Source: Candidatus Woesearchaeota archaeon (GTDB taxonomy: Archaea; Nanobdellota; Nanobdellia; Woesearchaeales; JACPJR01). Taken from it: a stretch of DNA of 64,000 nucleotides. Shown one piece after another: positions 56,554-64,000 of this stretch (position 1 is the stretch's first letter; every line of letters starts with the position of its first letter). Position numbers and translations under genes: made by a program. The DNA is taken from NCBI GenBank assembly GCA_016187565.1, contig JACPJR010000004.1, positions 1 through 64,000 of the forward strand, given 5' to 3'. Under the pieces are notes generated by a model. That model worked only from the letters and a program-made list of their open reading frames with translations. It was not told the origin of the DNA and searched no databases.

Positions 56554-59500
56554 ATGGATGCAACCCAGCAAATTACAACGGCAAAGAAATTTTTGGAAAC
56601 ACAGTACTATGCCAAGCTCCTTGAAACATTGCGTAAGGGAGAACATCATCTTGTCCTCGATTTCCAAGAGTTCAGTAAATTCCATCCTGGTATTGCAGAT
56701 GAGCTTCTTGAGGAGCCTGAGGAAATACTTGGGGCGTTTGAGATGGCTCTGGAGAGTTTTGATTTTCCAGCTGAACAAATTAAGCGGTTCCATTTTCGTG
56801 TTACCAACCTTCCAGATTCCCAAAAGATGTTAATTCGAAATGTCCGAAGTGTTCATTTAGGTAGATTCTTGCAGATCGATGGTGTTGTCCGTCAAAAATC
56901 AGATGTTAGACCACAAGTTACCTCTGCGCGTTTTGAATGTCCCTCGTGTGGGAATATCATCAGCGTGCTCCAATTGGACACTAAATTTAAGGAACCCTCC
57001 CGATGTGGTTGTGGAAGAAAAGGAAAATTCAAGCTCATTGCCAAAGAGCTGGTTGATGCCCAAGGCCTGGTGTTGGAGGAAGCTCCTGAGGATCTTGAAG
57101 GTGGAGAACAACCAAAACGCATTAATGTTTTTCTGAAAGACGATCTTGTTAGTCCGCTGAGTGAGAAAAGAACAAATCCTGGTAATAAAATTCGTCTTAA
57201 TGGCATTATTAAAGAAGTACCGATTGAATTGCGTTCAGGTGCAAAATCTACGCGATATGAAATCCTGCTTGAGGGAAACTTTCTTCAGCCCATTGAAGAG
57301 GACTTTACTGACATCACTATCTCTGAAAAAGAAGAGCAAGAAATTAAGGATCTTGCTCAGGATCAACGATTGCTGCAGAAGCTCGTTGGTTCTATTGCCC
57401 CAAGTATTTATGGCCATGAAAAAATTAAGGAAGCATTGTTACTCCAGCTTGCAGGGGGCGTGAGGAAAATACGTGATGATGGTGTGGTCACGAGAGGAGA
57501 TATCCATGTCTTACTGATTGGAGACCCTGGAGCGGGCAAGTGCGTTGCAGGAGATACAAAAATTGTCCTTGACAGTGGAGAAATAGTTCCCATCAAGAAG
57601 CTTGTCGAGCAGGAATCACTCGGTCAATACACGTATTATGGTCAAAAAGTTTATTCGATTAACCTCTTTGGAACCCTCACCAGTTCTCAGCCACTGCGTT
57701 TCTGGAAACGTAAAGCACCAAGCCAGATGTTGAAGATAGTAACAGGAACAGGAAATGAGCTGATCGTCACTAACGAACATCCTTTATTTACTACTAGCGA
57801 TGGCATTATCTTTGCCAAAGAAGCACACACCTACCACGTGGGAGAATACATCGCCCTGCCGAATAAAATAGTCGTTGAAGGAAGCTTACAGAAGATTCCA
57901 AAAGAAATTCGGTATTCTCCTGCACATAACCGAGTAAAACACCGAGTCAAAGAGTATATAGACGGTGATGTTGCCAGATTTTTGGGATATCTTATTGGCG
58001 ATGGTTATGTAAGCATGAGAAAAACAACAGGCCTTGTAAGCTTTACCAATGCAGATCAAGAAATCCTCCGGGACTTTGAACAGTTATGCCAACGAGTACT
58101 TGGGATCACGCCAACAAGAAGGAGAAAACAACAAACTGCTGCGTATGAATCATACCTCAGCTCAATTGAAGTAGTACGCATTCTTGAAAAGATAGACGAG
58201 AATATTACAAAACGATCTGCTGAGATGCGCATCAGTGATGCACTTACTCGATCTCCTAATGCTATTGTGAAGGAGTTTCTCCGATCGTTATTTGAATGTG
58301 AAGCATTTATTGATCCGAGAAAAAGGGAGATCGAATTTAGCTCTAAGAGCAAAGATCTTATTTTTGATTTGAAATTAGTACTGTTACGATTTGGTATCAT
58401 ATCACAAGTAACGTCTTCTCTGAAATATGCAACGAATACTTCTCAAAAAATAAAAAGAAGATATTACCGTTTACGGATAAGTGGAGAAAATGTATGTGTG
58501 TTTGCTCGAGAGGTTGGCTTTGTTTCAACGGTAAAAACCAGGAGATTACAGAAAGTTATTGCGACAAAGAGTATCCTGAATACGAATATCAACATTGTCC
58601 CTCATGTTAAAGAACTTCTAAAACTGTTGCGCAAGCAATATGGATTACATCAATCCTCTTTTGGTATGTCAAGAAGCAGTTATCAGCATTATGAACGAGG
58701 AGATCGACACCCGTCACGTCAGAAATTACAACAAATTGCTGAAGTCTATACAAGGATTACTCCTCATGATCCTTTTGTCCAGATTCTTACCAAGGCCAGT
58801 CAGGCAGATCTCTTTTGGGATAAAATTAGAGAGATAACGATTGTCCCTACAACAGAAGACTATGTTTATGATCTTGAGATCGAGCACGTACATAATTTTG
58901 TTGCAAATGGGGTTATGGTCCACAATTCACAGCTCCTTAAGCGAATTACTAAAGTTGCGCCTAAATCACGGTATGTCAGTGGGCGAGGAGCTACCGCAGC
59001 TGGTCTTTGTGTTGCACCAACAAGTATGGTCATGACAAATCCTGGAGGGATGACGGCAATTGAGGATGTTGTTGAACCACGAATAAGAACAGCGTCCGAG
59101 TATCGACCAGGAATCTGGAAGCAGGATAATATTACTGATGTAAAGATTCAAAGCATGTCTCATGATTTAACCATGCAAACCAAACATCCTGAATCTCTCT
59201 GGAAATTAGAAGCTCCAGTATCTGTCTTTGAGATAAGACTCAGAAGTGGCAAAAAAATAGAATTAACAGCAAACACGCAGTTATTTACTCTCCTACATGG
59301 AAGAACAACCTGGATAAAAAGTAAAGAGCTTCAGAAGGGAATGGTTATTGCGACACCTCGTCGATTGATTGGTGGGAATGATGTTCCGTATACCATTGAT
59401 CTTATCAGCTCAAATCCTATTATTTATGAAGTAAAAGATTTCATAACCTCGATTCTTCCCTTACTTACCAGAAAATATGGTGATCTTCGAACTGCAGCAA

Positions 59501-62500
59501 AGGCTCTTGGTGTCAATGAAAATCAACTCTACCATCATTGGGTTAACAAAAAAGCACGAGGAAATATCCATCGCAAGGATCTCCAAAAGATCTGTGAAGA
59601 TGTTGCTGTTTCCTGGAAAAAACAGGTGAAAGTACTCAGTCTTTATCGAGGAAAAAAACCGGTTTTTCCCCCTCGTTTAACAAAAGAACTTCTCTATTGT
59701 GCAGGCTTGGTAGCAGGTGATGGTGATCTGCGAGAACAGAAGTCTCATGCCTACGCGATTAGGCTCTCCAATGCAACTCCTACTCTTCAAAAAATCTTCC
59801 AAAAGTTCTTACGATCGCTTCATCTCAAATTTGGTGTGCAAAAAGGAAATGAGAATAGGCCAGAAGCAACGCGAACAGCATCAAAACTTCTCGGGGAGAT
59901 ATTTATTCGTCTAGGCATTCCCCTTTCACCGAAGTCACATAAAATCTATCTATCGGATGTTTTATTGCATTTGCCCAATGACTATTTAGCGTCTTATATT
60001 GCTGGCTTGTATGACACTGATGGTTCAGTATATCAGAGAAAAGGAAAAGCTGGGTCAAACGTTATTGAATACTATACGTGTTCAGAAAAACTTGCCAGGC
60101 AATTACAGATAGTTTTATTACGATATAGCATTCAGAGCACGCTTCGTTATCGAGAACCACAAGAAGGAATAATTACAAGAAAGCTTCGATTATGGGTTCT
60201 TTCAGTGAGAGGATCAGAACATATAAAAAGGTTTTCACAACATATTCCTCTTCGACATCCCGCAAAGCAAAAAAAGTTAGCCCTTCTCGCAGAGCAAAAG
60301 AAGAAGGAGCATAGTAATATTGATTTGATACCTGGAGCGGGAAACATTCTTAAATCCGTGCTTCAGCGACATGCACTGTCTTTACGAAAAACAGGATGGC
60401 ATAATAATCTTTCACGTGCAGGATTACAACAAATACTCTCACGCATAGCTCTCAAAGACCCTGATATTACGTATCTTGATAGACTTGCTAATAGTGATAT
60501 CTTCTGGGATGAAATAACTTCTATTACGGCAAAGAAACCAACGTATAAATATGTGTATGATCTAACCATTAACGATTCTCATAATTTTGTTGTTGACGGC
60601 GTTCTTGTTCATAACACGGCAAGTGTAGTCAAGGATGAATTCCTCAGAGGATGGGCGCTTGAGGCTGGAGCCTTAGTTCTTGCAAATAAAGGGATTTGCA
60701 TGCTTGATGAGATGGATAAAATGACTCCAGAAGATAGGAGTGCTATGCATGAAGCACTTGAGCAACAGTGCTATCACTATGACACTGAGATCATGTTTGT
60801 TGATGGATCAACGGAAAAGATAGGCGACTTTGTCAGTCGCTTTATAGAAAATCATAAACACAAGATGGTAGAAGGAAAAGATTGTGAGATATTGAGAGGA
60901 GTAGATCTTCCTGAGATTATGACTACTGACTTTACTGGTATTTTTCCTGTAAAGATACATGCACTTAGTCGCCATAAAGCATCATCATACTTTTGCCAGA
61001 TTACCTACAGCAATGGCCGATCAATAATGGTTACTCCAGAACACCCAGTTTATATTGTTGAAGACGGTAGAATCGTAACAAGGGAGGCGCGAACAATTGT
61101 ACCAGGCATGATGGCTCCTGCACCAAGACGATTATCTTTACTCAATAAGAAGGCAGATCAAGAGGCTTATTCGCAAAAACGAGGATTATTTCTCGGTCTT
61201 TTCTGCAGTGAAGGGCATAGTTATCAAAGCCAACAACACCGTTATGCAGAAATTGGAATCTCTAACACTAATAGAGGTATTGTACAGCTTACAAAGGAAC
61301 TCATGGAAACACTCTTTGCAAAAAAGCCATTTATGCAAACACGGTTCGTTGAAGAACAGAGTAAAGCCACCAAGGAACTGGTTACCGTTAGATTGAGTTC
61401 ACAAGGGATTTATCAAACGCTCAAACAAGAAGTTCCAGAATTATTGAAAAAGGCTCCTTTCAAAAGAGTTCCTCACGAAGTGAAAACAGGATCACTTCTC
61501 TTACAGCAAAGTTTTCTCCAAGGGTATTTTTTAGGTGATGGTTTTGTTGACAAAGAGCGTACAGGATTTGTGACGAGTTCTTATAAGCTCGCAGAAGATG
61601 TCCAGCAACTTCTCCTCAATAGCTCGATGTATAGTTATATTGAAACAGAAAAAAGAGGCAATGCAAGATATCATAAAATTATAATCTCAGGATTAGAGAG
61701 CTATGAACGCTTTTATGAGCTTGTACCTGAGATGGATTCAAGAAAAAAAAGAATTCAAGAATTATTACTCCGTAGTAAGAGAAAGAAAAACGATCGAGAT
61801 GTCCTGCCCTATACCTACGTACAAGAAATCCATGACCTATTGAAACACTTTAAATTAGATGATGGTTATTTCTTTCAAAAAAATCTCAAGAAGCAGAATG
61901 CCCATCGAGAAACCTGTTGGCGATATCTTAAGAAAATAGAGAATCATCTTCAAAAAGGTATGGATGTCTATCCCTCCTCTGATCTACGGCATATACGTCG
62001 GGTTTGGGGCATTTCAATGGCCTCTATTGCAAAAGCAATGCAAATTTCTTTAGCAAGTGTCTACTCCTATGAGGAAACATCACATCCTAAACATAATGAT
62101 CTAAAGAGAATAATATATGAGCTTATTGAGAAAAAGGCCAAAACGATTATTCCTAAAATTGTATCCCTTCATCAACTGATCCACAGTGATTTGCGTTTTC
62201 TTCGAGTTGTTAGTGTTAAACGTATAAAAAACATTGATCAGCCATGGACATATGACGTCACTATTGAACCGACACATTCATTCATAAGTCAAAACCTTGT
62301 TCTTCATAATTCAGTTTCAGTCTCAAAAGCAAACATTCAGGCAACACTCCGTGCAGAAACAACCGTGCTTGCAGCAGCCAATCCTAAATTTGGCCGTTTT
62401 GATCCTTACGAAACATTATCCCGGCAGATTGATTTGCCTCCTACCTTAATCAATCGTTTTGATTTAATCTTTCCTATTCGTGATATTCCAGACGCTGAGA

Positions 62501-63111
62501 AAGATTCTAAGATGGCAAAGTTTATTCTTCTGTTACATCAATCCCCCTTATCAGAGATTCCTGAGATTAATACCCATCTCTTGAGAAAATATATTGCTTA
62601 TGCGCGGCAACGAGTTACTCCTGTACTATCGGACAGCGCTATTGAGGCTATTGAAGAGTATTATCTCAAAATGAGAGGTTCTGGTTCCAAGGATGGAGAG
62701 GTTCAAGCGATTCCTATTTCTGCGCGACAACTTGAAGCGTTAGTGAGATTAACCGAGGCATCTGCAAAATTACGACTCAGTACTAAAGCCTTGAAAAAGG
62801 ATGCTCTAAAGGCAATTGAGCTCTTGCATTTTTGTTTATCCCAGGTTGGTGTTGACCCAGAAACGGGAAAAATTGACATCGATAGAATTTCAACAGGAGT
62901 TCCTGCAACTGAACGAAGCAAGATTGTTTTAGTACGAGAAATTATCCATGAGCTTGAAAACACTCTTGGAAAAACCATTCCCATCGAAGATATTGTTAAG
63001 GAAGCAGTAGAGCGCGGCATTGAAGAGGAAAAAGTTGAGGAAGCCATTGAGCAATTGAAACGTAAAGGAGATATCTTTGAGCCACGAAAAGGATTCCTCA
63101 GTAGGATTTGA
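56554..63111 (+). CDS. mcm: Replicative helicase MCM carrying three inteins
   Basis: 2,185 residues before splicing, about 673 after, the normal archaeal MCM length. The extein has an N-terminal domain, zinc site (CPSC and CGCG), Walker A GDPGAGK/S, Walker B MLDEMDKM, sensor 1 AAANPKFGRFD, the Arg finger LINRFDLIF and a C-terminal winged helix. Inteins sit at 57541-58926, 59008-60615 and 60769-62310. MCM hexamers unwind DNA at replication forks, so splicing at all three sites is required for function. It ends overlapping the convergent xerA by 14 nt. Confidence 0.95.
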   Translation: MDATQQITTAKKFLETQYYAKLLETLRKGEHHLVLDFQEFSKFHPGIADELLEEPEEILGAFEMALESFDFPAEQIKRFHFRVTNLPDSQKMLIRNVRSVHLGRFLQIDGVVRQKSDVRPQVTSARFECPSCGNIISVLQLDTKFKEPSRCGCGRKGKFKLIAKELVDAQGLVLEEAPEDLEGGEQPKRINVFLKDDLVSPLSEKRTNPGNKIRLNGIIKEVPIELRSGAKSTRYEILLEGNFLQPIEEDFTDITISEKEEQEIKDLAQDQRLLQKLVGSIAPSIYGHEKIKEALLLQLAGGVRKIRDDGVVTRGDIHVLLIGDPGAGKCVAGDTKIVLDSGEIVPIKKLVEQESLGQYTYYGQKVYSINLFGTLTSSQPLRFWKRKAPSQMLKIVTGTGNELIVTNEHPLFTTSDGIIFAKEAHTYHVGEYIALPNKIVVEGSLQKIPKEIRYSPAHNRVKHRVKEYIDGDVARFLGYLIGDGYVSMRKTTGLVSFTNADQEILRDFEQLCQRVLGITPTRRRKQQTAAYESYLSSIEVVRILEKIDENITKRSAEMRISDALTRSPNAIVKEFLRSLFECEAFIDPRKREIEFSSKSKDLIFDLKLVLLRFGIISQVTSSLKYATNTSQKIKRRYYRLRISGENVCVFAREVGFVSTVKTRRLQKVIATKSILNTNINIVPHVKELLKLLRKQYGLHQSSFGMSRSSYQHYERGDRHPSRQKLQQIAEVYTRITPHDPFVQILTKASQADLFWDKIREITIVPTTEDYVYDLEIEHVHNFVANGVMVHNSQLLKRITKVAPKSRYVSGRGATAAGLCVAPTSMVMTNPGGMTAIEDVVEPRIRTASEYRPGIWKQDNITDVKIQSMSHDLTMQTKHPESLWKLEAPVSVFEIRLRSGKKIELTANTQLFTLLHGRTTWIKSKELQKGMVIATPRRLIGGNDVPYTIDLISSNPIIYEVKDFITSILPLLTRKYGDLRTAAKALGVNENQLYHHWVNKKARGNIHRKDLQKICEDVAVSWKKQVKVLSLYRGKKPVFPPRLTKELLYCAGLVAGDGDLREQKSHAYAIRLSNATPTLQKIFQKFLRSLHLKFGVQKGNENRPEATRTASKLLGEIFIRLGIPLSPKSHKIYLSDVLLHLPNDYLASYIAGLYDTDGSVYQRKGKAGSNVIEYYTCSEKLARQLQIVLLRYSIQSTLRYREPQEGIITRKLRLWVLSVRGSEHIKRFSQHIPLRHPAKQKKLALLAEQKKKEHSNIDLIPGAGNILKSVLQRHALSLRKTGWHNNLSRAGLQQILSRIALKDPDITYLDRLANSDIFWDEITSITAKKPTYKYVYDLTINDSHNFVVDGVLVHNTASVVKDEFLRGWALEAGALVLANKGICMLDEMDKMTPEDRSAMHEALEQQCYHYDTEIMFVDGSTEKIGDFVSRFIENHKHKMVEGKDCEILRGVDLPEIMTTDFTGIFPVKIHALSRHKASSYFCQITYSNGRSIMVTPEHPVYIVEDGRIVTREARTIVPGMMAPAPRRLSLLNKKADQEAYSQKRGLFLGLFCSEGHSYQSQQHRYAEIGISNTNRGIVQLTKELMETLFAKKPFMQTRFVEEQSKATKELVTVRLSSQGIYQTLKQEVPELLKKAPFKRVPHEVKTGSLLLQQSFLQGYFLGDGFVDKERTGFVTSSYKLAEDVQQLLLNSSMYSYIETEKRGNARYHKIIISGLESYERFYELVPEMDSRKKRIQELLLRSKRKKNDRDVLPYTYVQEIHDLLKHFKLDDGYFFQKNLKKQNAHRETCWRYLKKIENHLQKGMDVYPSSDLRHIRRVWGISMASIAKAMQISLASVYSYEETSHPKHNDLKRIIYELIEKKAKTIIPKIVSLHQLIHSDLRFLRVVSVKRIKNIDQPWTYDVTIEPTHSFISQNLVLHNSVSVSKANIQATLRAETTVLAAANPKFGRFDPYETLSRQIDLPPTLINRFDLIFPIRDIPDAEKDSKMAKFILLLHQSPLSEIPEINTHLLRKYIAYARQRVTPVLSDSAIEAIEEYYLKMRGSGSKDGEVQAIPISARQLEALVRLTEASAKLRLSTKALKKDALKAIELLHFCLSQVGVDPETGKIDIDRISTGVPATERSKIVLVREIIHELENTLGKTIPIEDIVKEAVERGIEEEKVEEAIEQLKRKGDIFEPRKGFLSRI
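57541..58926 (+). other. MCM intein 1 (462 aa), in the Walker A loop
   Basis: Starts with Cys after GDPGAGK and ends His-Asn before Ser (FVANGVMVHN/S). DOD homing-endonuclease blocks FLGYLIGDGYVS and LRSLFECEAFID are visible, and an HTH-like segment (GMSRSSYQHYERGDRHP) follows. A class 1 intein. Confidence 0.93.
59008..60615 (+). other. MCM intein 2 (536 aa), between Walker A and B
   Basis: Cys after RGATAAGL to His-Asn (VVDGVLVHN) before Thr. Endonuclease blocks CAGLVAGDGDL and IAGLYDTDGSVY are present, with an HTH-like segment (TAAKALGVNENQLYHHW). It is the largest of the three. Confidence 0.93.
60769..62310 (+). other. MCM intein 3 (514 aa), after the Walker B region
   Basis: Cys after HEALEQQ to His-Asn (FISQNLVLHN) before Ser. 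Endonuclease-like blocks GLFLGLFCSEGHSY and LQGYFLGDGFVDK are present. An HTH-like segment (SMASIAKAMQISLASVYSY) precedes the C-terminal splicing block. Confidence 0.92.
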
Positions 63112-63964
63112 CAGGATCATCTGGAGATGTACTTAAATATTTATCAAACGAGAAATAAGGGCTTTGTATTCCCTGTAGCTGTTCTGGATTTGTTCGTGCA
63201 TAAATTTGGGTTGTCTGGAGGTGTGTATGCCCTAAGAGCTGTTGGATCTGCTCAAGCTTTGTTCCTCCTTCAAGTAAATGCATGGCAAAGGTATGACGAA
63301 GAATATGGGGAGTAACCTTCTTCCTGATTCCTGCTTTTTTTGCTGCCTTATGTAATATTACTTCAACAGTTCTTACGGTTAATTTTCCATGCGTTGTTGT
63401 AAAAAGATAACCATCTGTTTTCTTTTCTTCCTTGCTATATGTTTCTATTTCTGTCACAAGGTTTCTTGGGAGAAGTGTATACCTATCTTTTCTTCCTTTT
63501 CCTTGCTTAACCAGTAAGAAACCTCTGGCTATATCAAGATGTTCTCTGCGTATATTCACTAATTCCTGAACACGAACTCCGGTAGCATAGAGGACTGCAA
63601 TGAGTAGTTTATGCTTCTTGTTTTTCACTATTTCGAGTAGTATCTTTATCTCTTCTTTGGTGAGCGTTTGTCGATACACAAATGGTTTCTTCTGAAAGGG
63701 AAGTTCTAAACTCCTTCTTAGAATCTTTCCATAGTATAACTCTAATGCACTATGTGCGACGTTGATGTGTGAGACAGACATTCTTCTTTCATACAACCAA
63801 AGTAAATATGAACGTATGTCACTGCATTTTATCTCTCTTGGAGACTTTTGAATAAATTGTAAAAATCGTTGGTTATGGTATAGGTACGCACTCATTGTTC
63901 GTGGTGAAAAATTCCTCAACATCATCTCTTCCTTTAATACTACGAATGAATTAACTCTTTTCAT
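63098..63964 (-). CDS. xerA: XerA/XerC-like tyrosine recombinase
   Basis: 288 residues from ATG 63964, chosen because TATATAAAT (about 63985-63995) lies 27 nt upstream; the frame is open to the window edge. The catalytic set is complete: Arg131 (TGVRVQEL), Lys156, His220 and Arg223 (HILRHTF), His246 (GHTH) and Tyr255 (TQIYART). Length matches archaeal XerA, which resolves chromosome dimers at dif. A phage-type integrase is less likely because of length and the lack of an adjacent attachment site. Confidence 0.9.
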   Translation of the reverse strand: MKRVNSFVVLKEEMMLRNFSPRTMSAYLYHNQRFLQFIQKSPREIKCSDIRSYLLWLYERRMSVSHINVAHSALELYYGKILRRSLELPFQKKPFVYRQTLTKEEIKILLEIVKNKKHKLLIAVLYATGVRVQELVNIRREHLDIARGFLLVKQGKGRKDRYTLLPRNLVTEIETYSKEEKKTDGYLFTTTHGKLTVRTVEVILHKAAKKAGIRKKVTPHILRHTFAMHLLEGGTKLEQIQQLLGHTHLQTTQIYARTNPEQLQGIQSPYFSFDKYLSTSPDDPVKSY

Positions 63965-63984
63965 GTACCCTAGTGATCTCATTT

Positions 63985-63995
63985 TATTTATATAC
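63985..63995 (-). promoter_or_regulatory. TATA box of xerA
   Basis: TATATAAAT read on the minus strand, about 27 nt before ATG 63964, predicts a leaderless transcript. Confidence 0.45.
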
Positions 63996-64000
63996 CTCAC

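Noticed and set aside
63112-63130. dif-like site beside xerA
   Set aside because: No 28-bp dyad typical of dif was recognised in the short gap; the site is probably elsewhere.
1-64000. CRISPR array or rRNA genes
   Set aside because: No regularly spaced repeats and no rRNA sequence were seen anywhere in the window.

Overview
This window is archaeal DNA. The information-processing genes are of archaeal type: TATA-binding protein, a replicative MCM helicase, ribosomal proteins L34e and L14e, GatB/GatC/GatA, a XerA-like recombinase, a TrmB-type regulator and an intron-bearing tRNA-His. Many starts lie about 22-32 nt downstream of a TATA-like box with no Shine-Dalgarno (leaderless), while distal operon genes carry SD sequences. 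Two CxxC-x17-CxxC zinc-ribbon proteins, a surface protein with a PGF-pre-PGF domain and the many orphan membrane or secreted proteins suggest a DPANN (Woesearchaeota-like) or related uncultured lineage. That placement is inference.

Layout. 1-510: right end of an IS200/IS605-type element abutting a small gene. 580-16488: membrane and secreted proteins (two lipoproteins, one a 2,125-residue multidomain protease-like surface protein), a COG2100-type radical SAM protein, orphan genes, an Amt ammonium transporter, a KAS III-like enzyme and a TrmB regulator. 16500-20030: SGNH hydrolase, an AbrB/PIN toxin-antitoxin pair running into thiD, and a methyltransferase. 20184-24252: membrane cupredoxin, TauE/SafE exporter, ABC exporter and a Met-rich membrane peptide. 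24269-25246: small orphan genes, one apparently frameshifted. 25314-33125: a minus-strand thiamine operon (thiR-thiF-thiH-thiO-thiS-thiG-thiE-symporter-tenA) of bacterial thiazole type under an archaeal ThiR regulator with a perfect inverted-repeat operator. 33231-35480: small accessory genes including a frameshifted HEPN-like gene. 35484-39507: tRNA-dependent amidotransferase genes gatB-alaX-gatC-gatA. 39504-40450: MNT/HEPN toxin-antitoxin pair. 40553-47530: ribosomal proteins, DEAD-box helicase, zinc ribbons, cold-shock protein, LMW phosphatase, a PEP-utilizing swivel-domain protein and a secreted protein. 47656-54993: tRNA-His followed by a complete histidine operon compressed into six genes, two of them trifunctional fusions (HisG-HisC-HAD and HisA-HisI-HisE). 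55040-64000: TBP, an MCM gene carrying three inteins, and a XerA recombinase.

The most unusual region is 47650-48110. tRNA-His(GUG) lies inside the apparent 5' leader of the his operon, followed by an SD-led 20-codon reading frame with tandem His codons that overlaps the hisG start in another frame. Together with the fused enzymes this looks like a possible undescribed archaeal way of coupling histidine synthesis to tRNA-His; that reading is inference. The bacterial ThiF/H/O/S/G operon in an archaeon and the triple-intein MCM also stand out.
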